A stretch of 64,000 bases of DNA from Nemophila menziesii (Eukaryota; Streptophyta; Magnoliopsida; Boraginales; Hydrophyllaceae), in contig JARWIR010000042.1 in the NCBI GenBank assembly GCA_029959085.1, forward strand, positions 5,736,544 through 5,800,543, read 5' to 3'. Under the pieces are notes generated by a model. It searched no databases. It was not told where the DNA came from and was given only the letters and a program-made list of their open reading frames with translations. The translations under genes and the position numbers were made by a program. Below are positions 20,183 through 29,739 of this stretch, one piece after another; the stretch's first letter is position 1, and every line of letters starts with the position of its first letter.

Positions 20183-23032
20183 TTAGTCATTGACATAACC
20201 TCCCCAGCAGTGAGTGAGGTTGTTAATATTTGCAAGTCGAAATTTGCATCCCTTCGCTTTTATGCCCACTAGTTTGTCTGAGATAACCTGCGCGACCATG
20301 AATGGTCCTATCCAAGAACTTTTTGATTCACGTACCTTTGGGTGGGGGTTCGGTTTCTTCATAGCTACTTCTTCACCTACTTTGAACCCCTTTTTCTTTC
20401 TCTCTTTCTTAGGTTCCTTCGGAACCTTCGTGGCACGTGCTTTCTCTTTCTTCTTCGCATGATTGAGTTGTGGATCCTTGGGGTATGGAGGAGCTTTAAT
20501 TGGTGGTTTCTTTCGTAGCTCTTTCTCCTCCACCCCTAAAGTTTCCACAACACTAATTGGCTTTGTTCTTACCGGTTCCATTACTTCTACACGAAAACAT
20601 TCATCCTTGGAATCCGGAAACTTCATAGGTCTGAACACGTTGAATTTTACCTCCTCGTCTTGGATCCTCATAATCATTTCTCCATTTTCTACATCAATAA
20701 GGGTACGCCCCGTGGCTAGGAATGGTCTTCCCAAAATAATGGGGACATTCCTATCCGCGTCGTAATCAAGAATAACGAAATCAGCGGGAAAAATTAACGT
20801 ACCTGCCTTAACGAGGACATCTTCGATTCGGCCTTCCGGATGTGCAAGAGATCGATCCGCCATTTGCAAAACCATAGAAGTGGGTCTTGCTTCAATATTA
20901 AGCTTATCAAAGACTGATTTGGGCATCAAATTGATGCTTGCACCCAAATCACATAGCGCTTTTCCCTTCCACTCATTACCAATAGATATCGGAATTGTAA
21001 AGCTCCCAGGATCAACTAACTTTGGAGGTAATTTACCTTGACAAATAGCACTACATTCCTCAGGAAGACCAATCATCTCATTATCACAATATGGCCGTTT
21101 GTTGGTGAGGGCTTTCTTCAGAAACTTAGCATACTTGGGTACATCTCGAATAGCTTCTAACAACGGAATATTTATGCTAAGACCTCTTATTTTGTTAAAG
21201 AATTTTTGATACTCACCCATATCACCTTTCTTTTGAACTCTCGATGGAAATGGTGGAGGTGGACGATTGATTATAGTCTCATCTTTCTTTTTCGGAACCT
21301 CAACAGGCTTCTCCACTTCTTCTACTTCAACTTCTTTATCTTTATTCACCACCTCTTTTTCTTTTCTAACTTCTTTTTCTTTCATAACCGGAAAAGGAGG
21401 TGGAGGAAGGTTCTTACCACTTCTAAGATTAATAACTTTACAATCTTCGATTTGTAACGGATTCTCAGTATCACTAGGAAGTTGTCCTTGCTGACGTTGA
21501 TTGAGCTGTTTATTGATTTGACTCAGCTGATTTTGGAACATCTTCATATTTGCTTCAAGTGCATTTTGTCTTTCTATAGCTGCGTTCTGACGTTCGATCG
21601 CTGCATCCTGACGTTCCATCGCTGCGTTCTGACGTTCCATTGCTTGTGCTTGTAGAGCGATTAAACTTTCAACTGTTTTCTGAAGGGTATTTGCTCCTTC
21701 TTGTGGATGGGCAGGTAAAGCTTTCTGGTTCAAATTCTCATCATAAGTATTCTGAGGAACTGGTCTCTGTGCATAATTTTGATTCTGTCCTCCTTGATAG
21801 TTATTGTGTGGTCTAGGATTATAGTTGTCACCTTGGGGACGCGGCTGATACGCATGTGTAGGATTGGCTGCCCCATTAGGATTCGAATATTGAAACCCAG
21901 GATGGTTTCTGTTAGGCTGATACCCATTACCACTCGCATTAAAATTACCTCTGTTAGACATGAACATCACTGATTCTTGATTACTCGGACAATTCTCCTC
22001 ATCATGATCATCAACTCTACAAATCGAACACATATAAACCTCTTGTGCAGCATGCACAGCTACTCTCTTACCCGAAAATCCTTCTTTTACAGCTAAAGTA
22101 AGCTGCTTCAATTGTTGCTCCAAAGTGTTTTGAATTTTTGTCTCAAAGGTAGCAAGTTTCTCTTCTATGTTAACATTATTAACACCCTTAACAGGTGTTC
22201 TCTCTGATTTCCACCCAACCTCATTCTTGACTGTTCGTTCTAAAATAATTTTGGCATGAGCGGGTTGAACTTGAAGGAAACCTGCACCACATAACGTATC
22301 TAACTTTTCTCTCGAAGCTCCATCAAGGCCTCTATAAAAAATCTTTAACTGTTGAAATTCTGAAAAACCATGATTTGGAACTCTACGCAAACACATCTGA
22401 AATCTAGTCCAACTCTTACCCACAGTCTCATCATATTCTTGACGAAAATTAGTCAACTCCAATTCAGCATCTAACCTCATATTACTCGGATAATATCTGT
22501 CGAAAAACGCGGCTTCCAATTGATCCCAATTGGTTATCTTCGTCGGATCTTGTGTATCATGCCATTCACTTGCTCCATCAATAACAAAAAATTTAAACAC
22601 AGCGTAGTACATCTGTTCTTTTGAAACTCCTTGTGTGATGTAAGAATCACATATCTGTTTGAATTTTTGTATCGCTCTAAGAGGATCTTCCGATGGTCTT
22701 CCGCGAAAATTTCCAAAGTTTTGGAACTGAGCTAGCATACCCGAATCTGGACGGAATCTCGGAACATTAATATCTGGAGCACCTACTCCTATAGCTGGAG
22801 CGCGGAATGGAACTTCTGGAGGGCCATTAGTGAACCAAGGATCTTGATTCATCACGATTTGAGCTTGTCCGTTATTGTTCTGAATATTAACGTTCTCCAT
22901 TTGGTGAATTAATTCTTCTACTTCTGAGGATTCTTGTTCTTTCCTTCTCTTGTTAGCAAGTCTGATTAATGATTCTGGATTATTAAGGATCGGAGGTGTT
23001 GGCTCTAGATCCTTAAAGAGTCTCCTTCGCAT
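20183..23032 (-). CDS. gag-pro: C Gag-protease polyprotein fused to an integrase C-terminal tail, 949 aa
   Basis: Makes the capsid and its processing protease. From the ATG at 23032: conserved FRPDSGMLAQFQ (93-104); Gag core about 115-275 (YITQGVSKEQMYY, GASEWHDTQ, FFDRYYPSNM); zinc knuckle C335-C338-H343-C348 (CX2CX4HX4C); MERQNAA repeats about 465-492, likely a coiled coil; a charged, proline-rich linker; and a retropepsin-like protease with active-site DLGAS at 695-699 and IILGRPFLATG at 766-775. Instead of RT, a basic linker leads to VGEEVAMKKP (885-894), SSWIGPFMVAQV (905-916) and NLTHCWGGYV (938-947), the integrase C-terminal tail. Open throughout with no frameshift, in an element with matching LTRs, so probably functional recently. 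D and N2 show the same fusion. Confidence 0.93.
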   Translation of the reverse strand: MRRRLFKDLEPTPPILNNPESLIRLANKRRKEQESSEVEELIHQMENVNIQNNNGQAQIVMNQDPWFTNGPPEVPFRAPAIGVGAPDINVPRFRPDSGMLAQFQNFGNFRGRPSEDPLRAIQKFKQICDSYITQGVSKEQMYYAVFKFFVIDGASEWHDTQDPTKITNWDQLEAAFFDRYYPSNMRLDAELELTNFRQEYDETVGKSWTRFQMCLRRVPNHGFSEFQQLKIFYRGLDGASREKLDTLCGAGFLQVQPAHAKIILERTVKNEVGWKSERTPVKGVNNVNIEEKLATFETKIQNTLEQQLKQLTLAVKEGFSGKRVAVHAAQEVYMCSICRVDDHDEENCPSNQESVMFMSNRGNFNASGNGYQPNRNHPGFQYSNPNGAANPTHAYQPRPQGDNYNPRPHNNYQGGQNQNYAQRPVPQNTYDENLNQKALPAHPQEGANTLQKTVESLIALQAQAMERQNAAMERQDAAIERQNAAIERQNALEANMKMFQNQLSQINKQLNQRQQGQLPSDTENPLQIEDCKVINLRSGKNLPPPPFPVMKEKEVRKEKEVVNKDKEVEVEEVEKPVEVPKKKDETIINRPPPPFPSRVQKKGDMGEYQKFFNKIRGLSINIPLLEAIRDVPKYAKFLKKALTNKRPYCDNEMIGLPEECSAICQGKLPPKLVDPGSFTIPISIGNEWKGKALCDLGASINLMPKSVFDKLNIEARPTSMVLQMADRSLAHPEGRIEDVLVKAGTLIFPADFVILDYDADRNVPIILGRPFLATGRTLIDVENGEMIMRIQDEEVKFNVFRPMKFPDSKDECFRVEVMEPVRTKPISVVETLGVEEKELRKKPPIKAPPYPKDPQLNHAKKKEKARATKVPKEPKKERKKKGFKVGEEVAMKKPNPHPKVRESKSSWIGPFMVAQVISDKLVGIKAKGCKFRLANINNLTHCWGGYVND

Positions 23033-23151
23033 ACACCAAACCTAAAAACCTGAGAAAACTAAACAAGCAAAAAGCGTAAAACTGATAAAAACAAAAATAA
23101 AAATAAATGCAACTATCACTAAAGGATAAACACCGTGGTCACACGCTACCG

Positions 23152-23169
23152 TCCCCGGCAGCGGCGCCA
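23152..23169 (-). other. Primer binding site of C
   Basis: Minus strand TGGCGCCGCTGCCGGGGA, 6 bp from the LTR; tRNA-Asp type with one mismatch. Confidence 0.88.
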
Positions 23170-23175
23170 AAAACT

Positions 23176-24722
23176 TGGTGGTCCTTTGTGTGTTCTAAAT
23201 AAATGCAAATAATAATCGAACCACAACCGCAAGTGTACGGTTGTCCCAAGTAGTAATTCTGATAATCAGATTCGTTCCAAGGACGGATGGTTGATCACAA
23301 TGTCTATGCAAATAGTGATTGATGCACTTATGAAAATAAAAGAGGATAATTTGTTTGTTTTGGTTTTGTGATTTATTACTAAATAAATGAAAGACAAAAT
23401 AATAATGCAAGTAAAAAGCTAAAACGCAAGTATGAGCAAGTAGTACTTGAGAGACGCAAGGGTTTTCCTAACTATCATTCATTTCATACATTGTTTAAGG
23501 GACAAATTTGTAAATTGGTATTGGTCGGGATTCTATAATCTCCTTACCCCCGTCAGGGTGGACTAAGGAGCAACTATCAAATGCTACAAACCCCGTCAGG
23601 GCGATTATAGTCCACTCTCAAGTGTTAAAATGTTCATTACCCAATAGGCCATAGGTTTAATTAAGCTCGTCAGAGTCAATAATTTCTAACCTACATTCAT
23701 TAACTAGTTCGGTACCTAAACCCCCCGTCAAGGTGATCCAATCGCCACTAATTGGAATAGCCTAGATACTAAATCCTATCATTGGTTAATTACGTCAATA
23801 ATAGTAATTAAAATGCAAATTAAAGAAAAATACAATTTACCCAATTTGATTTAAATAATAAATATCCCAAATTCAAATGTATAGAATGAAATCAAATTGG
23901 GATTAACCCATTATGCGTTCTCAAGCACTATGAATTGTTTAGCTCATATTAAAAAGAAAAACTAAATTAAAATAAATGGAATTCATAATTGATTACAAAT
24001 AAAAGATAAAAGAAACCTAATTTCCGGAATTGGAATGACTGAGAACGGAGCTATAGACCCACTCCAGCTCTAGCAGCTTCTTCTTCCTTCCTTCTGTTGC
24101 TTCTCTCTGGTGTTTTTAATTGTAAAGAATGAATTCTATGAAAAATAGAAGTCCAGACCTCCTTTTATAATAAGAAAAACGGATTAGGGCTTGGACCAGA
24201 AAATAAAAGCCTAATTAAATGTCCAAGCCCACTTTCTAAGCCCAAAATCCCGTAACTGATGACAGGCCTTCACTAAAACTGCTTTTCCCGATGCGTTACA
24301 ACTCCGATTGACCTCATTCCAGTTGCTAAAGTTCCGTACTTCGATAAGGAATAATTTCTCTTCAAAGGTCAGCGGCTAAATCAGCTCTTAAGCACCTCGA
24401 AAACAGCAATCAATGGCCTGGAAAATGGATTTTCAGCTCTAAAAATAAAATCTTCGGGATTTCTCTTCAAGTCTTGACTCTATCTTTTGATCTTTGACTT
24501 TATCTTCGGATTCCTTTCCTAGCTAACATCTAAAAACCTGTAAACTTTACACTAAAAATACCAATAATACGCGCAAAAGTTTAATAATTCAAAAATGCTA
24601 GAAATAAAAAGGGAAATCCGAAATATTGCATATTTAGTCCAAAAGTCTATCGAATTAATTAAATAAACACCAAAAATGATGTCTCCTAAGGGTCTAAAAT
24701 AAGAACAATTAGGGAGACATCA
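23176..24722 (-). repeat. 5' LTR of C (1547 bp)
   Basis: Starts (minus strand) TGATGTCTCC at 24722, with the inverted copy at 24678-24687. TATA-like TTATAAAA near 24163-24171. Four UGAC mini-hairpin units in sense order at 23724-23734, 23666-23676, 23591-23602 and 23548-23559. Confidence 0.95.
24163..24171 (-). promoter_or_regulatory. TATA-like element of the C 5' LTR
   Basis: Minus strand ATTATAAAA, about 555 bp into the LTR and upstream of the mini-hairpin leader, in the place where other families have CTATAAATA. Confidence 0.5.
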
Positions 24723-24757
24723 CACATAACATCTTTGAGTTAGACGTATACCTCAGG

Positions 24758-25212
24758 CTAAGCGTGTTCTTCGAGATGGATTGTCTCCTCTCGACCAAAG
24801 TCTTCACTGTCATGGTATCTTTTCAAACGCGGTCCATTCACCATGAATGTCCTTTGCTCGGTTGGATGTTCAATTTCAGTCGCTCCATGAGGTGTGACTT
24901 TTGTAACAATGTAAGGTCCTCCCTAACAGGATTTAAGCTTTCCTGGGTAGTTCGAGAATCGAGAGTTGTATAATAGTACCTTTTGTCATCTCCCGAAGTG
25001 CTTTGGACGGATTCGTTTATCATGCCATCTCTTGTTTTCTCCTTGTAGAGACGTGAATTCTCGTAGGCATGGTAGCGAAACTCCTCCAACTCGTTCAATT
25101 GAATCATCTTTTGTTTTCCGGCCAATTCTGGGTCTAGATTCAGAGTTTTAATAGCCCAGAAGGCTCGAGCTTCAATCTCAATAGGTAGACGACATGCTTT
25201 GCCGTAGACCAT
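24758..25212 (-). pseudogene. pol: H1 integrase C-terminal region
   Basis: In order: [40 protein letters not shown], then after a frame change YPGKLKSC-stop-GGPYIVTKVTPHGA and FMVNGPRLKRYH, ending at the TAG at 24758-24760. This is the normal PGKL.SRW.GPF tail of plant Ty3/gypsy integrase, with a stop where the RW usually lies. The piece retained in C and D corresponds to this region. The gene end is 5-30 bp from the post-integrase motif where C inserted. Confidence 0.85.
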
Positions 25213-25676
25213 GCGATAAGGAGATGCCCCAACTGGTGTTTTAATGATGTTCTGTAAGCCCAGAGAGCATCATCTAGCTTTAATGACCAGTCCTTCCTCG
25301 TTCTATTCATGGTTTTCTCGAGAATAGATTTAATTTCTCGGTTAGAAACTTCAGCTTGACCGTTAGTTTGCGGGTGATAACCGGTTGAAATGCGGTGTCT
25401 CGCTCCAAACTTACGAATGAGGGCTCTCAACTGAATATTGATGAAATGGATACCTTTATCACTGATTAGAAACCGTGGCGTACCATGTCTTGTAAAGATA
25501 TATGACTTTAAGAATTTTATCACTGTTTGGTGTTGCACTACTTCTACCCATTTTGATACATAGTCTACTGCTAGCAAAATATAAAGATTACCATGGGAAG
25601 TGACGAAAGGTCCCATGAAATCTATCCCCCATACATCAAAGATTTCGACTTCTAAGATATTGTTAAGCGGCATCAC
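25140..25676 (-). pseudogene. pol: H1 integrase catalytic core
   Basis: Inserts the element cDNA into host DNA. Motifs: WGIDFMGPF (D18), LISDKGIHF (D72) and [17 protein letters not shown] (E108). D72 and E108 are separated by 35 residues, the DD35E arrangement. SDKG replaces the usual SDGG. The frame is left near 25140-25212, where the tail continues in another frame, so the enzyme is broken. In C and D this whole core is missing. Confidence 0.9.
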
Positions 25677-26129
25677 ATCCCTTTTTGATATATTACCAGT
25701 GAACTGGCATCTTTGACATGACTGGACGAAACGATGACAATCTCTGTGTAGGGTAGGCTAATAGAATCCGCATTGAAGAATTTTAGCTGCGGTTCTATCG
25801 CCTTTAAAGTGACCACCATATGGTGATCCATGACAGCTTGCTACAATCTTATCAACTTCGCCTTCATGGACACATCGTCTAACTACTTGGTCACTGCAAA
25901 TTTTCCAGAGGTAGGGTTCATCCCAAAAGAATTGTTTAGACTGGTGAGATAACCTCTGTCTTTGTTGTGGATGGCAATCCTTAGGGAATACACCACTAAC
26001 GATGAGGTTGACTAGATCTGCATACCACGGCACAAACGCATCTTTAATAGCAAAAAGTTGTTCATCAGGGAATACCTCTTTAACCAATAATGGTTCTTTG
26101 TTGGCATCAGATCCTTCGAGCCTTGACAA
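25677..26129 (-). pseudogene. pol: H1 integrase N-terminal zinc-binding region
   Basis: Begins LSRLEGSD..LLVKEVFPDEQL, the usual join from RNase H to integrase. It contains VASCHGSPYGGHFKGDRTAAKILQCGFY up to a stop near 25757, followed by [13 protein letters not shown], the H-H-C-C zinc site. One stop separates it from RNase H at about 26160 and one splits it from the core. Confidence 0.85.
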
Positions 26130-26159
26130 ATGATCAGCAACTTGGTTCTCGCATCCCTT

Positions 26160-27395
26160 TCAGTCTCGAATGTCTATGTCAAATTCTTGCAGCAACAGTA
26201 CCCATCTGATTAGACGCGACTTAGAGTCCTTTTTCTCCATGAGGTATTTGATTGCTGAATGATCCGTGTATACAACAGTTTTCTTCCCAACTAAATAGGA
26301 ACGAAATTTATCAAAAGCATATACCACGACTAACTTCTCTTTCTCCGTTACTGTATAATTCATCTGGGCAGCGTTGAAGGTCTTACTTGCATAATAGATC
26401 GTGTAGAATATCTTTTCTTTCCTCTGCCCCAACACAACACCCATTGCGTGATCACTTGCATCGCACATAAGTTCAAACGGAGCTTTCCAATCTGGAGGTA
26501 TAACAATAGGTGTGGAGACTAGCTTCTCTTTAATCGTCAAAAACGCTTGAAGACATTCATTAGTAAAATTAAAAGGAGTATCCTTTTCAAGTAAAAAACA
26601 AAGTGGTTTGGCGATCTTGGAGAAATCTTTAATAAATCTTCGATAAAATCCTGCGTGACCCGAGAAACTTCTCACTCCTTTTACAGAGATTGGAGGTGGT
26701 AGTGTTTTGATCACTTCAACTTTAGCACGATCAACCTCCATCCTTGCTTTCGAAACTTTATGTCCCAACACAATTCCCTCTTGAACCATGAAGTGGCATT
26801 TTTCCCAATTAAGCACAAGATCTTTTTCTCTACATCTCACAAGGACTTTCTCAAGATTACTTAAACAATCATCAAAACTATCTCCGAACACCGAAAAATC
26901 ATCCATAAAAACCTCCAAATATTTATCAATCATGTCCCAAAATATAGCCATCATGCACCTATGGAACGTGTCAGGTGCATTACATAAACCAAACAACATC
27001 CTTCTATAAGCAAAGGTGCTAAATGGACAAGTAAAAGTTGTTTTGTGTTGATCAAGGGGATCCACACAAATCTGATTATAACCTGAATATCCGTCTAAAA
27101 AACAATAATACTCTCTCCCTGCGAGTTTGTCTAGCATCTGATTTATGAACGGTAGAGGGAAGTGATCTTTCTTTGTAGCTTTGTTGAGTCTTCGGTAATA
27201 CATGCATACTCGCCACCCCACAACTGTTCTTGATGGTATGGCTTCACCTTGATCATTAAGGACAGTAGTAATACCTCCTTTCTTCGGAACACATTGCACT
27301 GGACTGACCCAATCACTGCTTGCAATTGGATAGATAATTCCTGCGTCTAATAACTTTATTACCTCCTTCCTGGCCACTTCTTTCATAGCTGGCAT
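26160..27395 (-). pseudogene. pol: H1 reverse transcriptase and RNase H
   Basis: Copies element RNA to DNA and removes the RNA. RT motifs: [15 protein letters not shown] (27-41), [11 protein letters not shown] (D101) and [10 protein letters not shown] with catalytic D165-D166. RNase H starts about 306 with [15 protein letters not shown] and ends [13 protein letters not shown]. The [10 protein letters not shown] box and the tRNA-Asp PBS fit Athila rather than Tat, CRM or Tekay. 411 residues are open; the frame is cut upstream (the protease-RT linker at 27400-27640 is in another frame) and downstream by a stop. Confidence 0.92.
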
Positions 27396-27801
27396 GAGTC
27401 TTCTTTGTCCCTCTATAGATCGCCCACCTTCGTTCTCAAGAATAATTTTATGTTTGCAAACGGAAGGACTAATTCCCTTGATGTCGGAATAGTCCGCCCA
27501 ATTGCTTCTTTATTAGCGCGAAGCACATGAAGTAGCTTATCCTCTTGAGGACCTGAAAGGTTAGCAGAAATAATAACAAGCAAAGTTTTGTTCGTACCTA
27601 AATATGCATAGCGTAGATGGTCTGGAAGTGGTTTTTCTTCGAGAACAGGTGGACATATTATGGATGGTTGCTTTATTGGTTCAATGTCACCTGATTCTCG
27701 AAGTTGTTCTCGTATACTTGATCCTAATGCAGCAACTTCGTCAGTGGTAGTTTCATTTCCCTCTTATGATTCAAGTGCTAAGGCTTCGTCAAGATCATCA
27801 T
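27396..27801 (-). pseudogene. H1 protease-RT linker, frame-shifted
   Basis: Minus-strand frames contain [31 protein letters not shown] and [20 protein letters not shown], the usual bridge between Athila protease and RT, spread over more than one frame with stops. It shows that gag-pro-pol was once continuous. Confidence 0.7.
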
Positions 27802-28458
27802 CTATGCTTGCTTCATTGAAAACTTCTTGTGTAATTTTTCGATGACATCTATTTTGAAACATTCATCTTTCGAATCTGGTAATTTCATAGCCTTAAACAT
27901 ATTGAACTGTACATGTTCGTCTTGGACCCTCATGATCAACTCACCATTCTCAACATCTATTAGTGTACGCCCCGTGGCTAAGAATGGTCTACCCAGGATG
28001 ATGGGGAAATTCTTATCCGCTTCGTAGTCAAGAATAATATAATCACAAGGAAAAATAAAAGTACCAGCTTTAACAAAAACATCTTCAATTTTACCTACTG
28101 GTCGGGAAAGGGAGCGATCCGCCATTTGTAATACCACAGAAGTGGGTACTACCTCTCCTATATTAAGCTTCTCGAACAGGGATCTTGGCATGAGGTCGAT
28201 ACTCGCACCTAAATCACATAATGCTTTCCCGGTCCAATTGTCTTTAATACCAATGGGAATCGTAAAGCTTCCGGGATCTTGTAGCTTCGGTGGTAACTTG
28301 TTTTGACAAATAGCACTGTACTCCACTGGCAATCCAATTGTTTCCCCAGTTTCTAAACTTCGTTTGATAGAAAAAATGTACTTCATGAATTTCAAATACT
28401 TCGGCATTCTCTTGAGAGCTTCTACAAACGACATATTAATATCTAACTTGCTCACCAT
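27802..28458 (-). pseudogene. pro: H1 protease
   Basis: Retropepsin-like domain: GLPVEYSAICQNKLPPKL, KDPGSF-type segment, active-site ALCDLGASIDLMP (D82 of this piece), VVLQMADRSLSRPVGKIEDV and IILGRPFLATGRTLIDV. Very close to the C protease. Open for 218 residues; it ends at a stop at 27802, and its link to Gag upstream is frame-shifted. Confidence 0.88.
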
Positions 28459-29739
28459 GTCAAGGAACTTCTTGTATCTTGGTCATTGTCCTTTTTCTTG
28501 ACATGTGAAGGGTATGGTGGTGGAGGGCGTGTATTAGTTTCCACTGAGCTTTTCTTCTTTTCTGGTGTCTTCTCCGGTACACTCTCCGGTTCAACTACCT
28601 CTTCGACCTGATCTTCAATTGTTTTCTCAACCACTTTTTCTAGAATAGAGGTTGGTTCTGGTTCTCTTCTAGGTGCATGTAATTGTTTTCCACTTCGCAA
28701 TTCAACTGCATGACAAGCATCATCTCGAGGAGCAATAGTATCACTTGGGAGTTTCCCTTTCGGTCTATTTTTCAATGTACTCGCCATATGTGACAACGTA
28801 TACTAGAGATTTTTGATCACCTTTTGCTGGGTTTGAAGTCTTCGCTGGCTCATCTTCATATTCTCTTCAACTACTTGCATCATCTTAGACATACTTGAAT
28901 TCAAACTCAAGGGTTGTTCTTTCTTTGCTTGTTGCATTGACTATTTTGGTGGTTCTTGATTAGATTTTTCAATAATCGGCGCTTGTTAATGTATAGGTTG
29001 TGGTTGATAATAAGATTGAGGTTGGGTTTGATGATAAGTCTCTTGTTTTCTGACCCAACTTCGCTTTTGTGGAGGCTGATATCTAGCGTAGCTTTCTTGA
29101 GGATAATCATAACCATTAGAATAATTGTTACTTTGATGAGATATAAAGGAAGCTGAGGCCAGATTATTCATACACTTTTCCCACACATGATATCTTGATC
29201 CACAACCTGGACACGAAGGTATAGTATGTACTAGATTTACCTGAGCAATTATTCGAGCTTGTTCTTGTAGTTCCTTAAGTTGTTGGTTCAATTATTTGAT
29301 CTTCAGAGACTCTGATGTCTCTTCTTGTTTTTCTGGTTCACTTGGCCAACTTCTCTCGGTCTCAAGAACTTTTTCCATACAATTTTCGGCTTCTACAGGG
29401 TCTAGTAATACAAAACCTTTATTTCCTAACGAATCTGCTCTTGCCCTGGACTCGTTATTGAGTCCTCCATATCATTCGTTCAGTCTGGGCCAACATTGGC
29501 ATCAAAAAAGTAGGAATGGATAAATAACACAGTCTATCCGTCTATTCTTCTTGCCTGAGGAAGGATTATGGACCCTCATGGGTAAGGATAAGGCAATGGA
29601 ATTGATTGATAAATTAGAACATGGTTAAAGAATATTCCGGCGATGATTTATGGTATGGACATCTCACCTTTTTCTCATTATATCGTAACCATGCTTCACC
29701 CAAACTTTCTCCGTCTTCCTGCATAAACTGTTCAAGCTC
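28452..29739 (-). pseudogene. gag: H1 gag, C-terminal half
   Basis: Starting at the N1 insertion: EQFMQEDGESLGEAWLRYNEKK continues the Gag core. There follow stops, then the zinc knuckle CPGCGSRYHVWEKC (29172-29213; CX2CX4HX4C), a Q/Y-rich stretch (YHQTQPQSYYQPQ) and a proline-rich linker (28452-28796, RPPPPYPSHVKKK). Several stops and frame changes. Confidence 0.85.

Larger units (their letters stand above)
15711..24722 (-). mobile_element. Element C: very young non-autonomous Gag-Pro LTR element (9012 bp)
   Basis: The LTRs 15711-17257 and 23176-24722 are both 1547 bp and identical wherever compared by eye. Flanking CACAT (15706-15710 and 24723-24727) is a perfect 5 bp target duplication. 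PBS 23152-23169; polypurine tract 17258-17275. A single intact 949-codon ORF encodes Gag, protease and an integrase C-terminal tail; RT, RNase H and the integrase core are absent. It therefore needs pol proteins from another element, yet moved recently. It is inserted in H1 just after integrase. Confidence 0.95.

Noticed and set aside
26160..27395. Assignment of H1 to the Tat/Ogre group
   Set aside because: RT box [10 protein letters not shown], tRNA-Asp PBS and ORF after pol fit Athila better; no second RNase H seen.
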